From Bordetella parapertussis (lineage in GTDB: Bacteria > Pseudomonadota > Gammaproteobacteria > Burkholderiales > SG8-41), in the NCBI GenBank assembly GCA_945906815.1, contig CAMDRT010000002.1:124001-188000 (forward strand): a stretch of DNA of 64,000 bases, read 5' to 3'. A program made the translations under genes and the position numbers. How positions within the stretch are numbered: position 1 is the stretch's first letter; every line of letters starts with the position of its first letter. Below the pieces are notes generated by a model. The model saw only the letters and a list, made by a program, of their open reading frames with translations. It was not told the DNA's origin and made no database searches. This document shows, one piece after another, positions 8,116-16,946 of the stretch.

Positions 8116-9333
8116 TCACAACAGCGGCCGGTAAAGCCCTGGAGCGACGCCGCCCCGCGCATGATCACGCCAGTAGTGGCGCATCACCCGCGCATGACAC
8201 TCCGGCCAGGCATGATTTTCATCGAGAAATTCCTCCGCCTTGCAACCAAAGGCTTCGGATGCGGCGGCATCGATAATCGCCACCTGATGCTCGAGCGCCC
8301 AGGTGTGCAACGCCGATTTGGTGCGTTCAAGACAGGTCTGCGATGGCTGCGCTTTGGTCATCGCGTGTTCCATGCCGGGGATCAGTGGCGGCACCATGAA
8401 CACCACGTGCCCGCCGTCGTTATTCATGCGCTGCGCCAGCGCGCCCAAGCGCCGCAGATACACCGGGTTGGGCGCGCCCTGCGCGGAACACAAGTGCCTG
8501 GAAAATTGCGAACTGGGCGCGGCGGCGGACTGCGCCAGCACGCGCGCACGGGCTTCGCTCAAATGGCGCTCGCCGGCAAACGTCCAACTGCCGTCATAAC
8601 GAAACCCCAGACACGCACCACGGTGAATCACATCAAAGTCGCGCGCGGCTACACCCTCTGCACAACGGTATTCTGCGCCCGCAAGATCAAAAAACAAGCG
8701 CTGGAACGCCGCCAGCGGTTGCGCGGATTTCAACACCGCGCGCAACGCGTTGCCGAGGTTCTCAACCTTGGGCAAGGACAGGGCATCGGCAATCTTGCGT
8801 GCCAGCGCAACGGTAGTTGCGCCATAGCCCTCTAGCTGCGCCGATGGGTCGAGGTCGAGCGCCGCCACATCACCGGGTTGATAAATCATCCCCACCGCCC
8901 AATCGAGGCCAATCACCAGATGACGTACCTGCGTGGCGTGATGGCGCTCGAGGTACTCGGCCTCGCCGGTGACAGTGGATGTCGCGTTGGCGGTGAGCGA
9001 AAAATTATAGGCGCGCAGCGGTGGCGGAAACATCGCTGCGGTCACGCCCATCAACGACGATGCGCCCAACACCACGGTGTTGATCGCCTGCGTGTGATCG
9101 TTAAGCCGATCGGCAAGCCGATGCGCCTTGAACGGCCGCGAATTCGTAACCGGTGGCGCATAAGTGACGCCATGCGTTGCCCGCTGCCATGCGCTGGCCT
9201 CGGTTACCGCTAGTGCGCTGCCCAGGCCGCGCTCGCCCAAGGCCAGGTTGAGCGCCAGTATGATCAATAATGGCACAGAAAAAATGGCAATAAAAACAAA
9301 TAGATAGCGCTTGCTGTGGGTTTCTGGGTGCAC
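8116..9333 (-). CDS. SGNH/AlgJ-like periplasmic O-acetyltransferase partner, copy B
   Basis: A 405-residue homologue of the protein at 5233-6501, starting at a GTG four bases after the stop of its MBOAT partner. An N-terminal anchor (about residues 9-30) precedes an SGNH-like domain with GASSLMG near residue 85 and DENHAWP near the C-terminus as the likely Ser and Asp/His sites. Shared blocks with copy A include the region after the anchor (LALGERGLG versus LILGDRGLG) and RYDGSWTFA. It lacks the HMP repeats of copy A. Confidence 0.75.
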   Translation of the reverse strand: MHPETHSKRYLFVFIAIFSVPLLIILALNLALGERGLGSALAVTEASAWQRATHGVTYAPPVTNSRPFKAHRLADRLNDHTQAINTVVLGASSLMGVTAAMFPPPLRAYNFSLTANATSTVTGEAEYLERHHATQVRHLVIGLDWAVGMIYQPGDVAALDLDPSAQLEGYGATTVALARKIADALSLPKVENLGNALRAVLKSAQPLAAFQRLFFDLAGAEYRCAEGVAARDFDVIHRGACLGFRYDGSWTFAGERHLSEARARVLAQSAAAPSSQFSRHLCSAQGAPNPVYLRRLGALAQRMNNDGGHVVFMVPPLIPGMEHAMTKAQPSQTCLERTKSALHTWALEHQVAIIDAAASEAFGCKAEEFLDENHAWPECHARVMRHYWRDHARGGVAPGLYRPLL

Positions 9334-9337
9334 GGTA

Positions 9338-10876
9338 TCAGAACTGAAAATAAAGAAACTCGGACTTCTTGTGCAGATTCACCACGATCACCAGGGCCAG
9401 CACAGCGCAGGGCGCGGCCAGCCATGCCGCAGGCCGCCAACGCCACCAGTGCTGCGCATCACTATCGGAAAATGCGCCCAACACCGGTTGCGCGCGGCTC
9501 ATGATTTGCTGCGTGTTGGGCGCGAACCACACCACCAGCAGCAGCAACACGATCCAGTAGATCAGCCCCGCGCTAACCAAGCCGCGGGTGTCCGTGAACG
9601 CCACCCCCTGCGCGGACAGCCACAAGCCTGCGTCGCCCCACTTCGCCAGCCATTGATCGGGCAGCGCGAAACCGTGCACACCCGCCATGCCCTGCAACAT
9701 CAGCCACGCGCTCGACATACTGTCCGCGCGGAATATCACCCAGCCCACCACCACCGCGAGAAAGGTCAGGCCGCACGCCAGCGCGCGGCCCCACGCCGTA
9801 GTAGCCTGCGGCGCGTATCCCCAGCTACGCCGCAAGGCGATCCAGCCGTGGTTGAGGCACAGATACACGCCGTGCAACGCGCCCCACAGTACAAACGTCC
9901 AGCCGGCGCCATGCCACAACCCGCCCAGCAGCATGGTGAGCAGCAGGTTTAGGTAACGCCGCGCGGGCCCTTTGCGATTGCCGCCCAGCGGCACATACAG
10001 ATAGTCGCGCAAGAATCGCGACAACGTGATGTGCCAACGGCGCCAGAAATCAATGATGTTTGCCGCCTTGTAAGGTGAATAAAAATTCGCCGGCAATTTC
10101 ACCCCAAACAGCAGCGACAAGCCCACGGCCATGTCGGAGTACCCCGAAAAATCAAAGTAGAGCTGAAAGGTGTACGCCAGCGCGCCGCTCCAGGCTTCGA
10201 GGAAGGTCAGCGCGGCGCCGCCACGCGCGGCGTCGAATAGCGGCGCGACATACACCCCCACGCCATCGGCGATCAGCACTTTCTTGGCCAGTCCCAGCAC
10301 CAGCAAGGTCGCGCCCGCAGCCAGCTTGCCCGCGTCGGGATGGTAAATCTCACGCCGCGCAAATTGCGGCATCATTTCTGCGTGGTGCAAAATCGGACCG
10401 GCGATGAGGTGTGGGAAATAGCTGACGAACAGGGCGTAATGCACGAAACTGTATTCGCGCGCCTTGCCTTGATAGGCGTCCACCAGGAAAGCAATCTGGG
10501 TAAAGGTAAAAAACGAAATGCCCAACGGCAGAATAATGTCGCCCACACTGAAGTGTGTTTGCAACGCGCCATTCAGATTGTCGATAAAAAAATTGGCGTA
10601 CTTGTAGTAGGCCAGCAAAGCGAGATCAGCTGCCAGTGCCAGCAGCAACAGTCTGCGTGAGCGCGTCTGCACGATGGCGAGGCCCATGCGATAGTTGAAC
10701 ACCATCGATAACACCAGCAGCCCCACATAGGCGGGGTTCCACCAGCCGTAAAAAAACAACGAGGCGAGGGTGAGCCAGGCCGCTGCAGCCATCGGGCTGC
10801 GCCGCCCCAGCACAAAAAATCCCGCCAGGGTCAGCGGCAGAAACAAAAAAATGAAAGGTAGCGAATTAAAAAGCAT
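9338..10876 (-). CDS. MBOAT-family (AlgI-like) membrane O-acyltransferase, copy B
   Basis: A 512-residue polytopic membrane acyltransferase closely matching copy A in length and motifs: LWHGAGWTF and HGVYLCLN near residues 320-340, ILPLGISFFTFTQIAFLVD near 130 and YFDFSGYSDMAVGLS near 240. Both this gene and copy A end with the same EFLYFQF C-terminus. It is followed at once by its SGNH partner. Together the four genes look like a tandem duplication of an acetylation module that then diverged. Confidence 0.88.
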   Translation of the reverse strand: MLFNSLPFIFLFLPLTLAGFFVLGRRSPMAAAAWLTLASLFFYGWWNPAYVGLLVLSMVFNYRMGLAIVQTRSRRLLLLALAADLALLAYYKYANFFIDNLNGALQTHFSVGDIILPLGISFFTFTQIAFLVDAYQGKAREYSFVHYALFVSYFPHLIAGPILHHAEMMPQFARREIYHPDAGKLAAGATLLVLGLAKKVLIADGVGVYVAPLFDAARGGAALTFLEAWSGALAYTFQLYFDFSGYSDMAVGLSLLFGVKLPANFYSPYKAANIIDFWRRWHITLSRFLRDYLYVPLGGNRKGPARRYLNLLLTMLLGGLWHGAGWTFVLWGALHGVYLCLNHGWIALRRSWGYAPQATTAWGRALACGLTFLAVVVGWVIFRADSMSSAWLMLQGMAGVHGFALPDQWLAKWGDAGLWLSAQGVAFTDTRGLVSAGLIYWIVLLLLVVWFAPNTQQIMSRAQPVLGAFSDSDAQHWWRWRPAAWLAAPCAVLALVIVVNLHKKSEFLYFQF

Positions 10877-10891
10877 GTCGCGCGCCGACCG

Positions 10892-11998
10892 CTACGCGCC
10901 TGGCCACGCGTTGCAGGCAGCAATCACTGCTTGCACCTGTGCATCGCTCATCACCGGACTGATCGGCAAACTCAGCACTTCGCGGTGGATGGCTTCGGTC
11001 ACCGGGTAGACGCGGCCATGCCATTCGCGGTACGCCTGCTGCTGATGCGGCGGCAGCGGATAGTGTATCAGCGTGCCCACGCCGCACGCCTGCAGATGGT
11101 TTTGCAAGGCCTCCCGTGCAAGGCTGCGCACCACAAACACATGCCACACCGGTTCGTTGTTCATGCCCACCACCGGCAGGGTGATTTGCGGCTGACGAAT
11201 TTCACCCAGGTAACGGTTGGCGATTTCACGCCGGCGTTGATTGTCGGCATCCACGCGCGCGAGCTTTACGCGCAGCAACGCGGCCTGCAATTCGTCCAGC
11301 CGGCTGTTCACCCCCTGGTGCAGATTCTCATACTTGCGCTGCGATCCGTAGTTGCGCAAGGCGCGCAAGGTGTGCGCGAGCGCATCGTCGTTGGTGGTTA
11401 CCGCGCCGCCATCACCCAGCGCGCCGAGATTCTTGCTGGGGAAAAAACTATGCCCAGCGGCGTCGCCCAGTGCACCCGCGCGCACGCCCGCATGGCGCGC
11501 GCCGTGCGCCTGCGCGCTGTCTTCGAGCACTTTGAGACCACGTCGCCGGGCCAGCGCGTTGATCGCGCCCATGTCCGCGGTTTGGCCATACAGATGCACC
11601 GGCAAAATCGCGCGTGTGCGCGCGCTTAAGTGCGCCTCGATGCGGCTGGCATCGAGATTACAGGTCGCCGCATCGGGCTCGACCAGCACCGGCGTCAGTC
11701 CATTTTCAGTAATCGCCAGTAGCGTCGCGATATAGGTATTTGCCGGCACGATGACTTCATCACCCGTCGCCATTACCCCCAGTTCACGCCACGCACGCAA
11801 GGTCAGCGTCAGCGCATCGAGGCCATTGCCCACACCCACACAATGGCGCGTGCCGCAATACGCCGCATATTCGCGCTCAAACGCATCCAGCTCGTTGCCC
11901 ATCACGTACCAACCGCTGTCGAGGACGCGGGTGAACGCCGCGATCAGCGCGTCGCGGTCACGCGCGTTGATGCCGAGCAGATCAAGAAACGGGATCAT
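10892..11998 (-). CDS. fdtB: DegT/DnrJ/EryC1 aminotransferase, FdtB/QdtB-like
   Basis: A 368-residue PLP enzyme of the sugar aminotransferase family. The Schiff-base lysine is predicted in [14 protein letters not shown] near residue 190; [13 protein letters not shown] (about 57-70) and EDSAQAHGA (about 160-168) line the PLP site. Next to a 3,4-ketoisomerase it should aminate a dTDP-3-keto-6-deoxyhexose, giving dTDP-Fuc3N or dTDP-Qui3N. Its start overlaps the acetyltransferase gene by about 17 bp. Galacto versus gluco product cannot be decided from sequence. Confidence 0.8.
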   Translation of the reverse strand: MIPFLDLLGINARDRDALIAAFTRVLDSGWYVMGNELDAFEREYAAYCGTRHCVGVGNGLDALTLTLRAWRELGVMATGDEVIVPANTYIATLLAITENGLTPVLVEPDAATCNLDASRIEAHLSARTRAILPVHLYGQTADMGAINALARRRGLKVLEDSAQAHGARHAGVRAGALGDAAGHSFFPSKNLGALGDGGAVTTNDDALAHTLRALRNYGSQRKYENLHQGVNSRLDELQAALLRVKLARVDADNQRRREIANRYLGEIRQPQITLPVVGMNNEPVWHVFVVRSLAREALQNHLQACGVGTLIHYPLPPHQQQAYREWHGRVYPVTEAIHREVLSLPISPVMSDAQVQAVIAACNAWPGA

Positions 11999-12557
11999 GA
12001 ATGACTGTCACCGGCGCGGGCAGCAGCGCGGCATGGCGTTTAAACGATGCCTCGACCGGCTGGCGCTCGGTGGCATAAAGATAATCGACCGCCGTTTCTC
12101 CCGTGCGCACGCCGCCAAAGCCCTGCATGAAACGCCACACCGAGCGATTGGCCTTGCGCACCGCGAAATACGAGCGATTAAAGCCCAAAATATCCAGCGC
12201 ATAATGATAAACAATCAGCAGCGACTCCACCGCGTGCGTGACGGCCACGCCGTCTTGCATCACCCAGCTGCCAAAACAAAAACTGTCGCCAAAAGGCTGG
12301 TAGATGCGAACAGTGCCAACTTGGGCGCCGGTTTTTTCTGTGACCACAAAATACGCCTGATCCGCGGCGTATGCATACTGTGCGAGCCAGGCAACCTGAG
12401 CAGCAATTTCGGTGCTGGTGGACGAAAGGTAGCGGCGCTTTTTGGGATCGGTACGCAGCCGCACGATGAACGCTGCATCGTCTACGCCGGCATTGCGCAA
12501 AATGAGTTGATTGCCCACCAGTTGCTGTGCTTTTTGAATCTTCGGTAGCGGGGCCAT
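11982..12557 (-). CDS. GNAT-family N-acetyltransferase, probably amino-sugar acetylating
   Basis: The ATG at 12557 gives 191 residues with a RimJ/RimL-like GNAT layout: [21 protein letters not shown] near the N-terminus, a central [11 protein letters not shown] strand and [18 protein letters not shown] near the acetyl-CoA end. It sits between the isomerase and aminotransferase genes of a 3-aminosugar cassette, so N-acetylation of the dTDP-3-amino sugar is the natural inference. Characterised Fuc3NAc and Qui3NAc pathways use left-handed beta-helix acetyltransferases (FdtC, QdtC), so a GNAT here would be a replacement. Alternative upstream starts would overlap the isomerase gene. Confidence 0.72.
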   Translation of the reverse strand: MAPLPKIQKAQQLVGNQLILRNAGVDDAAFIVRLRTDPKKRRYLSSTSTEIAAQVAWLAQYAYAADQAYFVVTEKTGAQVGTVRIYQPFGDSFCFGSWVMQDGVAVTHAVESLLIVYHYALDILGFNRSYFAVRKANRSVWRFMQGFGGVRTGETAVDYLYATERQPVEASFKRHAALLPAPVTVIHDPVS

Positions 12558-12577
12558 GGCTACACCGCCGTGCGCGC

Positions 12578-12982
12578 TCAAGACGCGGTCCCGGTCAGCA
12601 CCTTGAATGCCGCGTAATCCCGAATGTAATCGGCGACGTCGTAGCAGCCGTCGGCCAGCACCAGCAATACGCAGTCGGCTGAAAAATCGTACATCTCGTG
12701 CCACACCAGAGGGTCGATATAGAGACCACGGTCGTTGTGCGCCAGCAGCACGTCCTCGCGACGTTTACCATCGTCGAGTAACACCTTGCAACTTCCGCTC
12801 ACGCACACCATCAGTTGGCGCAGTGTGTGATGCGCATGTTTGCCGCGGCGCACACCCGCGCGCGTGCCGAAAATATAGTAGGTGCGCTGAATCGCGAAAG
12901 CGATGTTTTTTTGCCCTTCGATGGCGACCAGCCAGCCCAGATCGTCGCCTTTAACCTCAAATTCGGCGTAGCGGGCCAGCAT
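12578..12982 (-). CDS. fdtA: dTDP-4-oxo-6-deoxyhexose 3,4-ketoisomerase (FdtA/QdtA, WxcM-like cupin)
   Basis: A 134-residue single-domain cupin matching the length of FdtA/QdtA. The RRGKHAHHTLRQ motif near residues 45-56 supplies the catalytic and sugar-binding histidines, and GSCKVLLDDG plus the VWHEMYDF strand complete the jelly roll. It converts dTDP-4-keto-6-deoxyglucose to a 3-keto isomer ready for transamination. Its ATG shares one base with the stop of the GtrA gene. The rmlA/rmlB genes that would make its substrate are not in this window. Confidence 0.82.
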   Translation of the reverse strand: MLARYAEFEVKGDDLGWLVAIEGQKNIAFAIQRTYYIFGTRAGVRRGKHAHHTLRQLMVCVSGSCKVLLDDGKRREDVLLAHNDRGLYIDPLVWHEMYDFSADCVLLVLADGCYDVADYIRDYAAFKVLTGTAS

Positions 12983-13374
12983 CAGGCGTGACCCTCATTG
13001 CGCGTGCGCAGCCCGCTCAGACACCAGCGTGTACCGAGGTAATTTAGCGGCAGCATGATCAGCACCGTGGCGAAGATCGCGATACGCGCATGCCAGCCCA
13101 GGTAATCGATCACCGCCGTGTTGACCCCACTGCCCGCCGCACCGGCAACCAGGTAAAACGCGGCGAACAGCATGAAGCCGCGTGACGACAGGCCGCTGCC
13201 GAACACGTGTCGCGCATACAGATAGTAGGCGGCCACCACGCCCGCCGCATAGGCAATGACATAGGCCGGCAAGTGCCCCATTACAAACAATGCGGCCTGA
13301 TAAAGCATCAATGAAATCAGCGTATTGAGCGCGCCCGCCCCGGCAAATCGCGCGTAGCGCAGGACGCTATTCAT
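12982..13374 (-). CDS. gtrA: GtrA-family membrane protein
   Basis: From the ATG at 13374 this is a 130-residue protein with four predicted transmembrane helices and the GtrA N-terminal pattern RFAGAGALNTLISL. GtrA proteins are proposed flippases for polyprenyl-phosphate-linked glucose or other sugars. It follows the GtrB-like transferase gene with an eight-base overlap, as in O-antigen glucosylation operons and related envelope glycosylation systems. The later GT-C enzyme in this operon could be the transferase that uses the flipped donor. Confidence 0.82.
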   Translation of the reverse strand: MNSVLRYARFAGAGALNTLISLMLYQAALFVMGHLPAYVIAYAAGVVAAYYLYARHVFGSGLSSRGFMLFAAFYLVAGAAGSGVNTAVIDYLGWHARIAIFATVLIMLPLNYLGTRWCLSGLRTRNEGHA

Positions 13375-14323
13375 GGCGCGGGCGCTCAGCCGCCGGGTAC
13401 TGCATGCGCTCGCGCACCAATCCCAAAGGCCGTCGTTTGGTGTTCTCGTAGGCGCGCCACACATAACTGCCGACGATGCCCAGGCCCAACAGGATCAGTG
13501 AAGCCGAAAACAGCAGGGTCACCATAATGGCGGTGTAGCCCGGCACCACCACTAGATGCAACAGACGCGCCCCTAGCAGCGCAACACCCAGCAGCATGAA
13601 GCCGACGGTGCCGGCGAAACCGATAATCATCAACAGCGTAATCGGTATAGCCGTGAACGAAAAAACACTGTCGAGCAGGTAGGCCGCCTTCTTGCGCCAG
13701 GTCCAGCCGCTGCTGCCGTATTTGCGGGCGCGCCGCTGGTAGGGCACTTGCACGCGCGAAAATCCGATCCAGAACAACTGCGCGATCAGCGAGCTGTGGG
13801 CTTCATCCAGTTGCAGCAGCGCATCACGTGCGCGGCGCGATACCGCAAACACATCCACACCGGATGCGGGTATTTCAGGTTGCACCAGAAACCGGTACAG
13901 CCGCCAGTAGAGGCGCGCGGAGAGCTGGCTCACCGCCGGATCATCGCGTGCGCTGCGGGTGCCGATCGCCACATCATGCCCTTGCGCTAGGCTTTTAAAA
14001 AACTCGACCACCAGTTCCGGCGGCTCCTGCAAATCGGCCGCCATCACCGCGATGAAGTCGCCGCGCGCCGCCGCCAGCCCCGTGCGCACCGCCGTAAACG
14101 AACCGAAATTGCGCGATAAGGCGATCAACTGCGTCGCCACCGTAAACGCCGGCAGATGTTCGCACAGCCAGGCTTCGGAATTATCCGGGCTGCCATCAAT
14201 CACAAAAATCGCTTCCAGTTCGCCCGTGGTTTGATCCGCAATCTGACGCACCGCCTGCAGCACTTCCGGCAGGAATTCCTGGTTGCGGTAGATCGGAATT
14301 ATCAGGGTGTGGCTGATGGGCAT
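13367..14323 (-). CDS. gtrB: GtrB/DPM1-like polyprenyl-phosphate glycosyltransferase
   Basis: A 318-residue family 2 transferase with TLIIPIYRN at the N-terminus, FVIDGSPDNSE near residue 40, an AADLQEPPE metal-site motif near residue 95, and two hydrophobic helices near the C-terminus (about 228-285). This is the architecture of bactoprenol glucosyltransferases such as GtrB and ArnC. It should load a sugar onto polyprenyl phosphate at the cytoplasmic face, followed by GtrA-dependent flipping. It is the first gene of the leftward operon. Confidence 0.85.
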   Translation of the reverse strand: MPISHTLIIPIYRNQEFLPEVLQAVRQIADQTTGELEAIFVIDGSPDNSEAWLCEHLPAFTVATQLIALSRNFGSFTAVRTGLAAARGDFIAVMAADLQEPPELVVEFFKSLAQGHDVAIGTRSARDDPAVSQLSARLYWRLYRFLVQPEIPASGVDVFAVSRRARDALLQLDEAHSSLIAQLFWIGFSRVQVPYQRRARKYGSSGWTWRKKAAYLLDSVFSFTAIPITLLMIIGFAGTVGFMLLGVALLGARLLHLVVVPGYTAIMVTLLFSASLILLGLGIVGSYVWRAYENTKRRPLGLVRERMQYPAAERPRHE

Positions 14324-14435
14324 GGGCTAGCGAGGCGGCTAAAGCTGATCGCGGCAATCAGTTACAGGTATTTGATTATACGGATTATTTCTTGTCGCGA
14401 TGTGTTGCCGCCAGAGCAGCCAGGCTGCGCCTGCC

Positions 14436-16247
14436 TCACGCAGTAGCATCGCGCCCCTGCGTGCTCACTTGCGTACTCACTTGCCCGGAGAACTGTATCT
14501 GATACAGCTTCGCGTAGGTGCGTCCCTGGGCAAGCAACTCTCGGTGCGTGCCTATTTCAACTATGCTTCCTTTATCGAGCACCACGATACGATCGGCGTT
14601 CTCGACGGTGGACAAACGATGCGCAATCACCAGCGTGGTGCGGCCCTGCATCAATGTTTCGAGGGCGGCTTGCACATGGCGCTCGGATTCGGAATCGAGC
14701 GCAGAGGTGGCTTCGTCGAGCACCAGCAGCGGTGCATTTTTCAGCAGCGCGCGCGCGATGGCGAGGCGCTGGCGTTGCCCGCCTGAAAGTTTGACGCCTT
14801 TTTCACCGACGCGGGTGGCGTAGCCCTGTGGCATCTGATGGATGAACTCGCTGGCGTGTGCGGCATCGGCGGCGGCTTGAATTTGCGCTGTGGTAGCGCC
14901 GTTCATCGCGCCATAGGCGATGTTCGCCGCCACCGTATCGTTGAACAGCACCACATCCTGACTTACCAGCGCGATGTTGGCGCGCAAGCTCGCGAGTTTT
15001 ATGTCCGCCAGGTCGTGACCGTCGAGCGTGATGCGCCCCGACGTGGGACGGTAAAAACACGGTACCAGATTGGCCACCGTCGATTTGCCTGCACCGGAAG
15101 CACCCACCAGCGCCACCGTTTCGCCCGGCTGGATGTGCAGATTAATGTTATCCAGCGCCTGCCGCTGCGCACCCTCATAGCGTAAGCTGATGTGTTCAAA
15201 CACCAGTTCTCCGCGTGCGCGTGCAATGTCCAAACTGCCGGTGTCACGCTCGCCGGACTGATCCAGCAACGCAAACACACTTTCTGCTGCCGCCAGCCCG
15301 CGTTGCAGCGGCTCGTTCACGCTGGTGACACGCTTTAACGGCGCGGTCAGCATCAACATCGCCGTCAGAAAAGACACAAAACTGCCGACGGTGATTGACG
15401 CATCGCGGGTGGAAAAAAATATCATCGCAGCCAGCGCGCTGGCTGCAACCAACTGCACAAAGGGAACACTGGCGGCAGCAGCAGCAGCCTGCTTCATCAG
15501 AAATCGCCGCACACGATTGGTTTGCTGCTCAAAGCGCCCGCCTTCGTAAGCCTGTCCGCCATAGAGCTTGACGATTTTGTGCCCCTCGATGGCTTCCTGA
15601 ATGACCTGCGTCACCTCGCCCATGGCGTCCTGCACGTCACGGCTGGTGTTACGCAGCCGTATACTGACCAGGCGCACAATCAAAATAATCAACGGCGTCA
15701 TCAACAGCGAGAGCAGGGTGAGCTGCCAGTTAAGCCAAAACATCCAGCTTAACAAGCCGATAATTTTCACCCCGTCCTTGAATATCGCCACCAGCACGCT
15801 GGTGGCGGCGTCCGTCACCTGGGTCACATCAAACGTCAACTTTGAAATCAGGTTGCCTGAAGTCTGATCGTCGTAATACGGCGTCGGCAACTCCAGCAGG
15901 CGCGCGAACATCCGTGCGCGCAAATCCATCACCAGCCGGTTGCCCACCCACGCCATGCAATAGGACGCCGCGTATTCGGCGAACCCGCGCACCACAAACA
16001 GCGCGATAATAATCAGCGGCATCCAGCGTATGGCCGCGGCATCGCGCTCGACGAATACGCCATCGAACAGCGGTTTCATAATCGCCGGCAGCGCAACTTC
16101 CGTCAGCGCGACCAGAATCGCGCCGATAATCGCCACCGCGAACACGTGACGATAGGGCGCGACGTAACGCAGCAGGCGCAGATACAACTCAGAACTGGAT
16201 ACGGATCGCACTGAAGATTTCACCGCTGAACCATAACAAAATTCCAA
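14436..16247 (-). CDS. msbA: lipid A/LPS flippase ABC transporter MsbA
   Basis: About 600 residues: an N-terminal six-helix export domain (to about residue 320) fused to an ABC ATPase. Walker A GASGAGKST lies near residue 388, the signature LSGGQRQR near 497 and Walker B with LLVLDEATSALD near 517-528. The dimer flips lipid A-core across the inner membrane. The ORF opens with a weak TTG at 16247; a GTG eight codons later (16223) is an equally good start. Its place between polysaccharide genes and btuB fits LPS export. Confidence 0.9.
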   Translation of the reverse strand: MEFCYGSAVKSSVRSVSSSELYLRLLRYVAPYRHVFAVAIIGAILVALTEVALPAIMKPLFDGVFVERDAAAIRWMPLIIIALFVVRGFAEYAASYCMAWVGNRLVMDLRARMFARLLELPTPYYDDQTSGNLISKLTFDVTQVTDAATSVLVAIFKDGVKIIGLLSWMFWLNWQLTLLSLLMTPLIILIVRLVSIRLRNTSRDVQDAMGEVTQVIQEAIEGHKIVKLYGGQAYEGGRFEQQTNRVRRFLMKQAAAAAASVPFVQLVAASALAAMIFFSTRDASITVGSFVSFLTAMLMLTAPLKRVTSVNEPLQRGLAAAESVFALLDQSGERDTGSLDIARARGELVFEHISLRYEGAQRQALDNINLHIQPGETVALVGASGAGKSTVANLVPCFYRPTSGRITLDGHDLADIKLASLRANIALVSQDVVLFNDTVAANIAYGAMNGATTAQIQAAADAAHASEFIHQMPQGYATRVGEKGVKLSGGQRQRLAIARALLKNAPLLVLDEATSALDSESERHVQAALETLMQGRTTLVIAHRLSTVENADRIVVLDKGSIVEIGTHRELLAQGRTYAKLYQIQFSGQVSTQVSTQGRDATA

Positions 16248-16281
16248 TGCTAATTCAAGAACTTAGCGCGGCACCCGGCTA

Positions 16282-16650
16282 TTGAATTGCTGCATCTTTC
16301 GAAGCGCAATTTACAATACGACAAAGGGCACTGGTGAATCACTCGACGCGGTACTCGACGCCGGCGGTGCCGATGCAACCAATCCGCTGGCCCGGCTGGC
16401 TGTCATGCTGGGCGATCTGATTTCCGCCTACGAAGAAACGCAGTACCCGATGCCGCCCGCCATGAGCACGGTGGAAACCCTGCGTTGGTTCATGGCGCGC
16501 GATGCGCTACGCCAGAGTGATGTGCTGGAAATCGGAAACCAAGCCAAGGTGTCCGAAATTCTCTCCGGACACCGCGCGATCAATCTGCGCCAAGCCCGTG
16601 CGCTGGCCGCACGTTTTGGCGTGCCGCTGCACCTTTTTATTGACCCATAA
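16282..16650 (+). CDS. orphan HigA-like antitoxin (XRE-family HTH)
   Basis: The open frame gives 122 residues from a weak TTG. The C-terminal two thirds match HigA: an acidic helix ending LISAYEETQYPMPP, then an HTH with VSEILSGHRAINLRQARALAARFGVP. HigA antitoxins bind their own promoter and neutralise a HigB mRNA endonuclease, but no toxin gene is adjacent: the upstream gap to msbA is tiny and the 300 bp downstream has no ORF of that type. The unusual N-terminus and lack of a clear ribosome-binding site suggest a relic or a reassigned regulator. Confidence 0.6.
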   Translation: MNCCIFRSAIYNTTKGTGESLDAVLDAGGADATNPLARLAVMLGDLISAYEETQYPMPPAMSTVETLRWFMARDALRQSDVLEIGNQAKVSEILSGHRAINLRQARALAARFGVPLHLFIDP

Positions 16651-16946
16651 GCACCTCTACCGCTGCACTGTCGAAACAGGCCTACCGCACTATTTTCACG
16701 GGGCGCAATCGACAACACGCACGGCACTGCCGCGTTACCGAAGCGCATACCCCCACATTGATCGAGGTATTACGTCCATGGCTACCAACGCTTCTTGCAC
16801 TGCGGCAATACCCCGTCTTTTTGCCTCACCCATTGGGTGTTCCTCTTTCAGCGCGCTTACCCTTTGCGTATCATAAGGTTACAGCATCGCCTCAAGGGCA
16901 ACTGCGTTTTTAGGATAAAGGGTTTTGATGCAATTGCCCTGGTACA
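16651..16946. other. intergenic region between convergent higA-like and btuB genes
   Basis: No credible gene here. An imperfect inverted repeat (GGCAACTGC at 16897-16905 and GCAATTGCC at 16930-16938) lies near the end of btuB but lacks a following T-run on the minus strand, so I do not call it a terminator. Confidence 0.4.

Noticed and set aside
12558..12704. Upstream extension of the GNAT reading frame, 49 extra codons.
   Set aside because: It would lie inside the fdtA gene and is Arg-rich out-of-frame reading; the ATG at 12557 gives a normal GNAT length.
16897..16938. Imperfect inverted repeat near the btuB stop codon, considered as terminator.
   Set aside because: Loop of 24 bases, one mismatch in nine, and no T-run in the needed direction.
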